A stretch of 36,627 bases of DNA from an uncultured Psychroflexus sp. (GTDB taxonomy: Bacteria > Bacteroidota > Bacteroidia > Flavobacteriales > Flavobacteriaceae). The stretch is taken from the NCBI GenBank assembly GCA_913062845.1, contig CAJXVZ010000029.1, positions 1-36,627 on the forward strand, given 5' to 3'. The notes below the pieces were generated by a model. The model had not been told where the DNA came from, searched no databases, and saw nothing but the letters and a program-made list of their open reading frames with translations. Numbering within the stretch: the stretch's first letter is position 1; every line of letters begins with the position of its first letter. The position numbers and the translations under genes were made by a program. Of the stretch, positions 15,636 to 23,222 are shown in pieces.

Positions 15636-16649
15636 ATGAATAAATCTCAATCAGTTTTTACTATAGCTGAAGTGGCACAGGCACACGAAGGAAGCCTTGG
15701 AATGGCTCATGCTTATATTGATGCTTTAGCAAAAAGAAATGTTGATGCTGTAAAATTTCAAATTCACCTGGCTTATGCCGAGAGCAGCATATACGAACCG
15801 TTTCGGAAAAAATTCAGTTATCAGGATAAAACCCGCTACGATTATTGGGAAAGAATGTCCTTCAGCCTTGATCAATGGTTAGAATTAAAGCAACATTGTG
15901 ATGAATCAGAAATAGAATTTATGGTTTCGGTTTTTAGTAATACCGCAGTTGATTGGGCGGAGAAAATAGGGGTGAAGCGTTACAAAATTGGTTCTGGTGA
16001 AGTCAATAACATGTTGTTGTTAGAAAGAATCAGTCAAACCAAAAAGCCAGTAATACTTTCTTCAGGGATGAGTTCATTGGAAGAATTAGACCAGGCTGTC
16101 CATTTTCTTAAATCTAAAAATATTGATGTATCCTTGCTTCAGTGCACGACCTCATATCCAACCAGGCCTGAACAATATGGATTTAACTTGATTAGTCAAT
16201 TTAAAGAGAGATACGGTATAAAAGTTGGTTTTTCAGACCATTCAGCTAAAGTATCAACAGGAATAGCAGCAGTAGCTTTAGGTGCTGACATACTGGAATT
16301 TCACGTTGCCTTTTCAGAGGAACAATTTGGTCCGGATACAAGCTCATCCCTAATTTTGAATCAGGTTGAAGAGTTAATGAATGGTATCAGAGATGTAAAA
16401 TCTGCCATAGAAAATCCTGTAAATAAAAATGATATTGATGAATTTGAAGGACTTAAATCAATTTTTGAAAAGTCTTTGGCTGTCAACAAAGATTTATCCA
16501 GAGGCCATATTTTAGGTTTTAAAGATCTGGAAGCTAAAAAGCCTAAAAATAAAGGTATTGATCCAAAACGTTATAATGAAATAATTGGCAAAAAACTGAA
16601 GACAGATAAAAAAGCATGGTCTTTTTTAAATGAAGATGACATAGAATAG
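15636..16649 (+). CDS. neuB: N-acetylneuraminate synthase family protein
   Basis: Condenses an N-acetyl-hexosamine (ManNAc-type) with phosphoenolpyruvate to give a nonulosonic acid. The TIM-barrel core has VKFQIH, IGSGEVNN, LSSGMSS, CTTSYPT and GFSDHS in the usual order. The C-terminal part, from about 275 (SLAVNKDLSRGHILGFKDLE), is the antifreeze-like SAF domain. Length 337 is normal. Two places depart from classic NeuB: the opening is AEVAQAHEGS instead of AE-G-NHNG, and the usual EKHFT is EFHVA, followed by a normal GPD. This puts it in a less characterised branch, so the product need not be Neu5Ac. It is divergently transcribed from neuC; the CMP-activating enzyme is at 5430-6143. Confidence 0.87.
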   Translation: MNKSQSVFTIAEVAQAHEGSLGMAHAYIDALAKRNVDAVKFQIHLAYAESSIYEPFRKKFSYQDKTRYDYWERMSFSLDQWLELKQHCDESEIEFMVSVFSNTAVDWAEKIGVKRYKIGSGEVNNMLLLERISQTKKPVILSSGMSSLEELDQAVHFLKSKNIDVSLLQCTTSYPTRPEQYGFNLISQFKERYGIKVGFSDHSAKVSTGIAAVALGADILEFHVAFSEEQFGPDTSSSLILNQVEELMNGIRDVKSAIENPVNKNDIDEFEGLKSIFEKSLAVNKDLSRGHILGFKDLEAKKPKNKGIDPKRYNEIIGKKLKTDKKAWSFLNEDDIE

Positions 16650-16722
16650 ATTTTAGAAAATTGGTTGGTATAATTAACTTTGACCTTTACATGTGAAGGA
16701 CTACTAATTTTCTTAAAATTCT

Positions 16723-16730
16723 TATATTTG
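16723..16730 (+). promoter_or_regulatory. -7 promoter box for Uma2 gene
   Basis: TATATTTG fits TAnnTTTG and lies 16 bases before the start codon. A second candidate, TAACTTTG at 16675-16682 with TTTT 20 bases upstream, would give a longer leader. Neither has a perfect -33 TTTG. Confidence 0.45.
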
Positions 16731-16746
16731 TTATAAACAGTGATTT

Positions 16747-17352
16747 ATGAAGCCCATCACCGACATATCACAACTTGATTTAAATAAGCAATATACCTAT
16801 GCGGATTATCTGACCTGGCAATTCAGTGAACGGGTAGAGTTGATCAAAGGATGGATTAATAAAATGAGTCCTGCGCCTAAACGCATTCATCAGGAATTTA
16901 GCAGGCGAATAGAAGTACAAATTGATCAGTACTTGAAAAACAAGGATTGCAAAATTTACGATGCACCCTTTGATGTACGTTTAATTAAAAATAAAGGCCA
17001 GCATAACAAGGAAATTGATACCGTTGTTCAACCTGATATCTGTGTGATATGCGATTTGGAAAAGTTAGATGATTATGGATGCGTAGGAGCACCTGACTGG
17101 ATCATTGAAATTTTATCTAAATCCAGCATGAAAACTGATGAGGTCGATAAATTTCAGCTATATGAAGAAAATAGGGTCAAAGAATACTGGATTGCAGATA
17201 CTGAAAATTGTATTATCAAGGCTTATTTATTAAATGAAAAAACAAATAAATATGAGTTAATTAACTACTATACGAATGAATATGAGGATATTCCCGTGAG
17301 TATTTTTCCCGACTTAAAATTTGATTATAATTCTTTGTTCAAAGACTTATAA
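16747..17352 (+). CDS. Uma2 family (DUF820) restriction-endonuclease-fold protein
   Basis: PD-(D/E)xK nuclease-fold protein of the Uma2 family; the biological role of the family is not established. It opens with the typical YTYADYLTWQFSERVELIKG (Tyr, then Glu in the first helix), then KMSPAPKRIHQEFSRRI. The predicted metal site is VQPDICVI (Asp) and WIIEILSKSS (Glu and the SxSS motif), followed by DKFQLYEENRVKEYWIAD. Length 201 is typical. It stands alone with its own promoter box and no partner gene; the family is abundant in cyanobacteria and present in many Bacteroidota. No transposon features surround it. Confidence 0.88.
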   Translation: MKPITDISQLDLNKQYTYADYLTWQFSERVELIKGWINKMSPAPKRIHQEFSRRIEVQIDQYLKNKDCKIYDAPFDVRLIKNKGQHNKEIDTVVQPDICVICDLEKLDDYGCVGAPDWIIEILSKSSMKTDEVDKFQLYEENRVKEYWIADTENCIIKAYLLNEKTNKYELINYYTNEYEDIPVSIFPDLKFDYNSLFKDL

Positions 17353-17402
17353 TGGCATTACGAACAATGATATCAAAAACTGAATTTAACTTTAATCCAT
17401 AA

Positions 17403-17428
17403 TCCTTCGGCTAGACTCAGGACAACGC
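17403..17428. repeat. Short intergenic repeat-like sequence
   Basis: CCTTCGGCTAGACTCAGGAC followed by AACGCC, between the convergent Uma2 and msrA genes, resembles the CTTCG-CTCAG type of Bacteroidota intergenic repeat, as does the TTCGA...GCTCAGT core at 12006-12070. It is GC-richer than its surroundings. Repeat status is inferred from resemblance. Confidence 0.35.
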
Positions 17429-17429
17429 C

Positions 17430-18065
17430 TCATTTAAGCACTTTCGGCATTTTTGCCTTAAAACGCTCAAACCTTGGATTTGAAACATTTTGAATGTATC
17501 TGTTATTTGGATGTTTTTTTTTGTAGTCCTGGTGATATTCTTCAGCAATCCAGAATTTATCGTAAGCTTTTACTTCAGCCGCAATTGGTTTATCGTATTT
17601 TGGTTGTAAAGCTTTGATTTTTTGTTCAATGATTTGTTTCTCCTCTTCATTTTGATAAAAAATGATCGAACGGTACTGGCTTCCAATATCCGGACCTTGT
17701 CCGTTAACCTGAGTTACATTCTGAGAGGCAAAGTATACGTCTACTAAAGTTGCAAAACTGACCACATTAGAATCGTATATGACTTTTACAGCTTCTGCGT
17801 GCCCTGTTCTTCCGGTATTACTTTCCTCGTATGTAGGATTCTTGGTATGACCGCCGGAATATCCTGAAATAACTTCCTTTACACCTTTCACGCTTTCATA
17901 GACAGCTTCTACGCACCAAAAACATCCACTGGCGAAGTAGGCCACATCAAATTTCTGAGCAAGTTCATTATGTTTTTCAATTTTCTCTGGTGTTGGTTTT
18001 TTATGGGTCAGATTACAGCTGAAAGCGAAATTTGATACCAGTAGTAATAAGAATAAATTCTTCAT
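17430..18065 (-). CDS. msrA: Peptide methionine-S-sulfoxide reductase A, lipoprotein form
   Basis: Reduces methionine-S-sulfoxide in proteins. The catalytic motif GCFWC is at residues 47-51 (Cys48 nucleophile). It is followed by VEAVYESVKGV, GYSGGHTKNPTYEE and GHAEAVKV, the substrate-binding segments, and QYRSIIFY. Residues 1-17 form a lipoprotein signal (MKNLFLLLL then FAFSC, Cys17), so the enzyme should be anchored in the envelope rather than be cytoplasmic. Length 211 includes the signal and a short linker. The only cysteines of the mature domain are 48 and 51; no C-terminal resolving Cys is seen, so recycling may use Cys51 or an external thiol. It is a single gene with no MsrB fused or adjacent. 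Confidence 0.95.
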   Translation of the reverse strand: MKNLFLLLLVSNFAFSCNLTHKKPTPEKIEKHNELAQKFDVAYFASGCFWCVEAVYESVKGVKEVISGYSGGHTKNPTYEESNTGRTGHAEAVKVIYDSNVVSFATLVDVYFASQNVTQVNGQGPDIGSQYRSIIFYQNEEEKQIIEQKIKALQPKYDKPIAAEVKAYDKFWIAEEYHQDYKKKHPNNRYIQNVSNPRFERFKAKMPKVLK

Positions 18066-18132
18066 TGCTTTTTTTAGTAAAATTAATGGATTCTCTTGTT
18101 CTATTGCATTATAAATATGTTAATGTAAAAAC

Positions 18133-18163
18133 AAAAAAACCGTTTCTATGATGAAACGGTTCT
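18133..18163 (-). terminator. Intrinsic terminator of the zinc-ribbon-like gene
   Basis: On the minus strand AACCGTTTC, a six-base loop and GAAACGGTT are followed by a run of seven T. The nine-base perfect stem is at 18138-18146 and 18153-18161. It lies about 25 bases after the minus-strand stop at 18188. Confidence 0.88.
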
Positions 18164-18187
18164 CATATTTATTGAAATAAAAGGAGC

Positions 18188-18967
18188 TTAGATCTTGTTA
18201 AACACCTTTTCCATTTTTTCTTCTTCTTCTTTTGCCAGTTCCTGATCTACAAGGATTCTTCCACTGTGTTCATCGGTAATGATCTTTCTTCTTGATGCAA
18301 TTTCAACCTGAACCTGTGGCGGAATAGTAAAGAAAGAACCACCTGAGGCTCCTCTTTCAATCGTGACCAGAGCTAAACCATTTTTAACACTGCTTCTTAT
18401 TCTTTCGTAAGCTTTAACCAACCTGTCTTCGATTTTTTCTTTAAGCTTTTCTGATTCTTTTTCAAGAGCCTTTTCTTCCTTCTCAGTCTCCTTTAAAATG
18501 TTGTCAAGCTCGGATTTTTTGTGATCAAGGTGTTTTTGTTTTTCTTCTACCTCTTCCTTTTTCTGCTCTAAAACTTCATTTTTATGTTCAGTTTGCGCAT
18601 AAAATTCTTTGATATGCTTTTCGGCAAGTTCAATTTCAAGTTCCTGATATTCAATTTCCTTACTTAAAGCGTCATATTCTCTGTTATTTCTAACGTTTTC
18701 CTGTTGTTTCTTATATTTTTTGATTCGATCTTCGGTCTCACTGATAAAGATTTTCTTTTCTTTTATCTTTACATCAATCTCCTCCAGGGCGGTTTGCATT
18801 TTTTCGATTCGTTTGTTAAGGCCTGCAACTTCATCCTCGAGATCTTCAACTTCAAGCGGTAATTCACCTCTCATGTCTCTGATCTTGTCTATTCTGGAAT
18901 CTACAAGCTGTAAATCGTATAAATTTCTGAGTTTTTGCTCTACGCTAATCTCTTTCTTTTTTGCCAT
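18188..18967 (-). CDS. Coiled-coil zinc-ribbon-family protein without zinc ligands
   Basis: Homologue of the C4-type zinc-ribbon protein (zf-RING_7 type) often encoded beside Nif3. About residues 30-180 are a long charged coiled coil. The C-terminal domain follows the family pattern (IPPQVQVEI, SGRILVDQEL), but where the family has two CxxC pairs this protein has GASGGS and TDEHSG, so all four cysteines are replaced. It therefore cannot bind zinc in the usual way. The role is not well defined; a nucleic-acid or metal-protein partner function has been suggested for relatives. A TTG-initiated frame would start at 18973, but ATG at 18967 (MAKKKE, 259 residues) is the better start. It follows nif3 by two bases and ends at a strong terminator. 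Confidence 0.82.
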   Translation of the reverse strand: MAKKKEISVEQKLRNLYDLQLVDSRIDKIRDMRGELPLEVEDLEDEVAGLNKRIEKMQTALEEIDVKIKEKKIFISETEDRIKKYKKQQENVRNNREYDALSKEIEYQELEIELAEKHIKEFYAQTEHKNEVLEQKKEEVEEKQKHLDHKKSELDNILKETEKEEKALEKESEKLKEKIEDRLVKAYERIRSSVKNGLALVTIERGASGGSFFTIPPQVQVEIASRRKIITDEHSGRILVDQELAKEEEEKMEKVFNKI

Positions 18968-18969
18968 AA

Positions 18970-20064
18970 TCAATAATATTGAACCGGATTGGTATTTAAA
19001 TTTGATAAAACGACTGCAAAATTAGTGAAATTTTCATTAATAAAACTATATAAATAATCTTTTGTGAATTGCTCACTTTCATAATGCCCAATATCGACCA
19101 GTAAAATGTTATTTTCTGCTTTAAAAAAATCATGATATTTAAGGTCTGCTGTGACATAAACATCGGCTTTTGCTTTTATAGCACTTGAAATAGCCGAAGC
19201 ACCGCTACCTCCCAAAACTGCTACTTTTTGTATGGGTTTATTTAATTTTTTCGAATGCCTCAGTGTTGGTGTTCCAAAAGTCTCTTTTAAGCGTTCAAAA
19301 AACGCATTTTCAGACAATGGCTTTTCAAAAGAACCTGTCATACCTAACCCGATATGTTGATTTCGATTTTCCAGCGTTTCAATTTCATAGGCAACTTCTT
19401 CGTAAGGATGGTGTTCAAATAATTGCTTTAGAATGTTTCCTTCCAGATGTCTGGCAAAAGTGATATTGATCTGGACTTCATCTTCGTAATGGGTTTGACC
19501 GCGTTGCCCAACAACCGGATTGGAATTTTCATTACCTTTAAAACTACCTTTTCCTTCTATGTTGAAACTACAATGAGAGTAGTTACCAATGTTACCGGCA
19601 CCAATTTCAAATAATTTTTCTCTTAAATCATTTGCATTGGCTTTGGGTACGTAAGTTGTTAGTTTTTTAATGGTTTGTGTCTGCGGCATTAAGATAGCCT
19701 TGTTTTTTAGACCTAGCTTATCACAAATAATGTCGTTAACACCATGATAGGCGTTGTCCAGAGCCGTATGAATAGCATAAATGGCGATGTCATTTTTAAT
19801 AGCCTTGATCACTGCACGATTGACATAATTAGAAGGATTGAGTTTTTTGATGCCTGAAAATATAATAGGGTGGAAGCCCAGAATGACATTGCAACCTTTA
19901 TTTATAGATTCATCTACGACATCTTCGGTTGTATCTAAACTGACCAGAACACCTTTGATTTCATTATTCGGGTCGCCTACGATCAGGCCAACATTGTCAA
20001 AATCTTCAGCATAATTCAGAGGCGCAAAAACATTTAGTTGACTTACCAGTTCCTTTATTTTCAT
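18970..20064 (-). CDS. Nif3-like dinuclear metal centre protein
   Basis: Nif3/YbgI (DUF34) family protein, a ring-forming protein with a two-metal site; the biochemical role is still debated (GTP cyclohydrolase type 2-like activity is claimed for some). Metal-site motifs are present: GLIVGDP near 27, GFHPIIFSG near 65, AIHTALDN near 98 and DIGHYESEQ near the C-terminus. Length 364 indicates the long form with the inserted PII-like middle domain (about 130-230, TYVPKANANDLREKLFEIG), common in Bacteroidota and Firmicutes. It is upstream of and nearly fused to the zinc-ribbon-like gene, a pairing conserved in many bacteria. It is divergent from lpxK, with an 81-base gap. Confidence 0.9.
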   Translation of the reverse strand: MKIKELVSQLNVFAPLNYAEDFDNVGLIVGDPNNEIKGVLVSLDTTEDVVDESINKGCNVILGFHPIIFSGIKKLNPSNYVNRAVIKAIKNDIAIYAIHTALDNAYHGVNDIICDKLGLKNKAILMPQTQTIKKLTTYVPKANANDLREKLFEIGAGNIGNYSHCSFNIEGKGSFKGNENSNPVVGQRGQTHYEDEVQINITFARHLEGNILKQLFEHHPYEEVAYEIETLENRNQHIGLGMTGSFEKPLSENAFFERLKETFGTPTLRHSKKLNKPIQKVAVLGGSGASAISSAIKAKADVYVTADLKYHDFFKAENNILLVDIGHYESEQFTKDYLYSFINENFTNFAVVLSNLNTNPVQYY

Positions 20065-20145
20065 AGTATGTTTAATTTCAGTTCTTTTGTAAAATTAAAA
20101 ATTATACATTCGTAAGCCTATAAAGCCCTGAATAATTTTAAGAAT

Positions 20146-21129
20146 ATGTCAGTTTTAAAATGGTTCTTATTTCCCTTTTCAATAGTATATTGGAGCGTTA
20201 CGACGATAAGAAATTTTTTATATGATAATGAGATATTCAAATCTAAAACATTTGCTGTCAAGGTGATATGTGTCGGTAACTTAAGTGTTGGTGGAACGGG
20301 GAAATCACCGATGATTGAATACCTGATTGACAAGCTTAAGGACAAGTATCAACTCGCAGTTTTGAGTAGAGGCTATAAAAGAAAGACAAAAGGATTTTAC
20401 GAAGTGTCTGTTGACAACACAACTGAAGAAGTCGGGGATGAGCCTTTACAATTTAAAAGAAAATTCCCGGAACAAGTCATATGTGTGGATGCCGACCGCA
20501 GAAACGGGATCACTAAAATATTAACAACCTATCCGGCAACTGACATTATTCTACTTGATGATGCTTTTCAACACCGAAAGGTTAAAGCAGATTACAACAT
20601 TTTGTTGACCACTTATGACAGACCTTATTTTAAAGATTACCTTTTACCTTTGGGTAGATTAAGAGAGTCGAGGTCAGGCGCCAAAAGGGCTCATTCGATT
20701 ATCGTCACTAAATGTCCTTCGAGTTTAACAGAACATCAAAAAAATAATTACAAAAAGCAAATTAAACTTTTAAACCAACAAAATTTAGGTTTTTCATCCA
20801 TTAAATATTCTGAAAATGTAAAAAATGACAGTTCAGATTTACCACTTTCAGGTTTTGACGATTTCATTTTAATCACCGGAATTGCCAATCCAAAACCATT
20901 ATTGAAATTTTTGAAAGAACATCAAAAGACCTATCAACACCATGCTTACCCGGACCATTACCATTTTTCAGAGAAGGATATTGAGCAATTTAAAATATTT
21001 GATAAACCTATTTTAACCACCGAAAAAGACTATGTCAGGCTAAAGGATTCAGGAATTGAACAATTATACTATTTACCAATAACCATTCAAGTTGACATTG
21101 ATCTTATTGCGTTGATAGAGAATGGTTGA
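20146..21129 (+). CDS. lpxK: Tetraacyldisaccharide 4'-kinase
   Basis: Phosphorylates the 4' position of the lipid A disaccharide precursor using ATP at the inner face of the cytoplasmic membrane. The N-terminal hydrophobic segment (FPFSIVYWSVTTIRNFLYD, about 8-26) is the membrane anchor. The Walker A motif is GNLSVGGTGKSP (about 44-55), DDAFQHRKV near 145 is the catalytic Asp/His region, and LITGIANP and HAYPDHYHF mark the second domain. Length 327 is typical. The gene confirms a lipid A-bearing Gram-negative envelope. It stands alone on the plus strand, and its 3' side opens onto the tandem repeat. Confidence 0.95.
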   Translation: MSVLKWFLFPFSIVYWSVTTIRNFLYDNEIFKSKTFAVKVICVGNLSVGGTGKSPMIEYLIDKLKDKYQLAVLSRGYKRKTKGFYEVSVDNTTEEVGDEPLQFKRKFPEQVICVDADRRNGITKILTTYPATDIILLDDAFQHRKVKADYNILLTTYDRPYFKDYLLPLGRLRESRSGAKRAHSIIVTKCPSSLTEHQKNNYKKQIKLLNQQNLGFSSIKYSENVKNDSSDLPLSGFDDFILITGIANPKPLLKFLKEHQKTYQHHAYPDHYHFSEKDIEQFKIFDKPILTTEKDYVRLKDSGIEQLYYLPITIQVDIDLIALIENG

Positions 21130-21164
21130 AAATTGATATTAATCTCCATTGTGATGCGTTTTTT

Positions 21165-21594
21165 CGTCATTCGGGCCTCTTCCGAAGTCTCAGAACTGGA
21201 ATGACTTGTCGTTACGTTAGCATTTTTCAGCAGAGCAAACATATTCCATATTACAAGTCATGCCGATCCCGAATTTATAGGAAGAGGCATCCCATCGCCC
21301 GCATCCCGCAGCCCATGACAGCAGTAGTATTGAATGGCAACCCTTGAGCAACAGCATGGGATTCCTCGTCGTTCGTGCCTCTCTCCATCGGAGTGACATG
21401 TTGTTACTGTAAGCATTTTTCGGCACAGCAAACATATTCCATGTTACAAGTCATGCCGATCCCGAATTTGTCGTGAGAGGCATCCCATCCCAACCGTCGC
21501 GCAGCCCTTAAGCCACTAATAGCCTTTTATCAGGATCGTGCGATTCCTCGTCGTTCGTGCCTCTTCCGAAGTCTCGGAACTGGAATAACTTGAG
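21165..21594. repeat. Degenerate tandem intergenic repeat, two and a half units
   Basis: Units start at 21165, 21367 and 21549 (periods of 202 and 182 bases), each opening with CGTC-TTCG-GCCTCT. A 57-base block at 21220-21276 and 21413-21469 differs at only three positions. Each unit also contains an inverted repeat of the ATGCC...GGCAT kind around GATCCCGAATTT. The stretch is clearly richer in G and C than its neighbours and fills the whole 490-base gap between lpxK and trxB. Frames open across it (21126-21347, 21217-21435) look fortuitous. The elements resemble dispersed Bacteroidota intergenic repeats. Confidence 0.85.
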
Positions 21595-21619
21595 TGTATT
21601 TTAAAAAATAATAATGCTT

Positions 21620-22600
21620 TTAACCAGCCGCTTCATCAACCAGCTCATCTACACTTTCAATAGATGCCAAATAACGCTCTGCGTCAAGTGCGGCCATACA
21701 TCCTGTTCCGGCAGCGGTTACGGCTTGGCGGTACTCTTTATCCTGTACATCTCCGCTGGCAAATAAACCAGGAATATTGGTTTTTGTAGATTTTCCTTTG
21801 GTGATGATGTAGCCGGTGTCGTCCATGTCTACCAAACCTTTGAATATGTCGGTGTTTGGCTTATGACCTATCGCTATAAAAAGTCCGGTGATGGCAATAT
21901 CTTCTTTCTCACCGGTTTCATTATTAACCATTCTTAAGCCTTCAACCACTTGCTCACCCAATACTTCATCAACTTCTGTATTGAACCTGACATCAATATT
22001 TTTGGTATTAAAAACGCGATGTTGCATGGCTTTTGAAGCTTTCATCACATCTTTTCTGATCAACATCGTCACTGATTTACAAATTTTTGCAAGATATGTG
22101 GCTTCTTCAGCAGCAGTATCACCACCACCAACAATAGCTACATCTTGACCTTTATAAAAAAAGCCGTCACAAACAGCGCAGGCAGAAACGCCACCACCTC
22201 TTAAACGCTGTTCACTTGGTAAACCAAGATATTTGGCAGAAGCTCCTGTTGAAATGATAATACTTTCTGCTTCTACCCAGGTTTTATTGTCTATCTGAGC
22301 TTTATGAATACCTCCTTGTTCTTTGCTCAACTCAACTTTTGTGACCATACCAATTCTGACATCAGTATCAAACCTTTCAGCTTGTGCTTTAAGTTGTTCC
22401 ATCATTTGTGGTCCGTCTATGCCATCAGGATAACCGGGAAAGTTTTCAACTTCTGTAGTTGTGGTAAGTTGTCCGCCAGGCTCCATACCTGTATATAATA
22501 CCGGTTTTAAATCGGCTCTGGCTGCATAAATAGCTGCTGTATAACCAGCGGGACCGGAACCTATGATAAGACACTTTATACGTTCAATATTATTTTCCAT
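21620..22600 (-). CDS. trxB: Thioredoxin-disulfide reductase
   Basis: FAD- and NADPH-dependent enzyme that keeps thioredoxin reduced in the cytoplasm. The FAD motif is IIGSGPAGYTAAIYAARA (residues 12-29), the redox-active CAVC has Cys141 and Cys144 followed by Asp145, the NADPH motif is GGGDTAAEEA, and the C-terminal FAD motif is GLFASGDVQD. Length 326 is usual, with a short extra acidic tail. It has its own promoter and faces the tandem repeat at its 3' end. Confidence 0.97.
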   Translation of the reverse strand: MENNIERIKCLIIGSGPAGYTAAIYAARADLKPVLYTGMEPGGQLTTTTEVENFPGYPDGIDGPQMMEQLKAQAERFDTDVRIGMVTKVELSKEQGGIHKAQIDNKTWVEAESIIISTGASAKYLGLPSEQRLRGGGVSACAVCDGFFYKGQDVAIVGGGDTAAEEATYLAKICKSVTMLIRKDVMKASKAMQHRVFNTKNIDVRFNTEVDEVLGEQVVEGLRMVNNETGEKEDIAITGLFIAIGHKPNTDIFKGLVDMDDTGYIITKGKSTKTNIPGLFASGDVQDKEYRQAVTAAGTGCMAALDAERYLASIESVDELVDEAAG

Positions 22601-22619
22601 GATTAAAATATTTGATTAA

Positions 22620-22653
22620 CAAAAATATTGTTTTTTGAGGTATTGTAAACAAA
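22620..22653 (-). promoter_or_regulatory. trxB promoter
   Basis: Minus-strand -7 box TATTTTTG (22620-22627) and -33 box TTTG (22650-22653) with 22 bases between them. Both match the Bacteroidota sigma-A consensus. The -7 box ends 19 bases before the trxB start codon. Confidence 0.6.
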
Positions 22654-22693
22654 ATAATTATAGCTTTTACCAATAGCTTATTAACAAACATAA

Positions 22694-22720
22694 TAAAAAA
22701 GCCGACTTATGTGTCGGCTT
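22694..22720 (-). terminator. Intrinsic terminator after DUF4168 gene
   Basis: On the minus strand AAGCCGAC, a six-base loop and GTCGGCTT are followed by a T run. Stem arms are 22713-22720 and 22699-22706. It lies 24 bases past the stop at 22745 and separates this gene from trxB. Confidence 0.88.
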
Positions 22721-22744
22721 AAAGAAAGTTTGTAATACTGAAAT

Positions 22745-23167
22745 TTAGTTGATAAGTTTTTGAATTTTCTGCTTCAAAATTGTATCGCTTGCCGATGCTT
22801 TAGCAATAGATTGGTAGGTTTCTACTTTAAGACCCTTACTTATGATTATCCTTTCTATGCTTTCCTGAATACTTTCATTCAATTTTTCTATGTTAGCCAG
22901 TGCATCATTGTATTTTTTTATGTCTTTAGCTGAAGGTTGTTCCTTGTTAGCATCTTTTAAAATCAAATGAATGTCGTTGAATTCATCTGCTGTTAATCCG
23001 GCTTTTTCTATTGCTGTGATCATATTTAACTGTAATGTCATGTTTTCGTTACGGACTTCAATATACGCATCAGCAAATTTTTGTAAAGTTTCGTCAGAAA
23101 ACGTTGAGTTTTGAGACCAGGACATTGACGACAAAACCAAAAATGATATAATGAAAAATCTTCTCAT
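22745..23167 (-). CDS. DUF4168 secreted protein
   Basis: Short secreted protein of unknown function. Residues 1-19 are a Sec signal peptide (MRRFFIISFLVLSSMSWSQ). The mature part is largely helical and fits DUF4168: LQKFADAYIEVRNENMTLQ, then AGLTADEFNDIHLIL, then a second helical pair ending SDTILKQKIQKLI. Cysteine and lipobox are absent, so it should be soluble in the periplasm. It follows mazG by 55 bases on the same strand and may share its transcript, and it ends at a good terminator. Confidence 0.75.
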   Translation of the reverse strand: MRRFFIISFLVLSSMSWSQNSTFSDETLQKFADAYIEVRNENMTLQLNMITAIEKAGLTADEFNDIHLILKDANKEQPSAKDIKKYNDALANIEKLNESIQESIERIIISKGLKVETYQSIAKASASDTILKQKIQKLIN

Positions 23168-23222
23168 AATTATTCTAAATTTTAAGCAAATATATTAAAT
23201 ACTAATTTCAAATGCTGCTTTA

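Noticed and set aside
16747-17352. Restriction or defence system around the Uma2 gene
   Set aside because: No methylase, toxin, antitoxin or transposase is adjacent; the gene stands alone between metabolic genes.
18968-18973. TTG start for the zinc-ribbon-like protein
   Set aside because: ATG at 18967 gives the expected MAKKKE start; a TTG inside the Nif3 stop is unnecessary.
21126-21435. Open frames across the tandem repeat (21126-21347 plus, 21217-21435 minus)
   Set aside because: Both lie within repeat DNA, overlap each other on opposite strands and show no domain or signal.
21165-21594. CRISPR array
   Set aside because: Units are about 190 bases and diverged, with no short identical repeats, no unique spacers and no cas genes.
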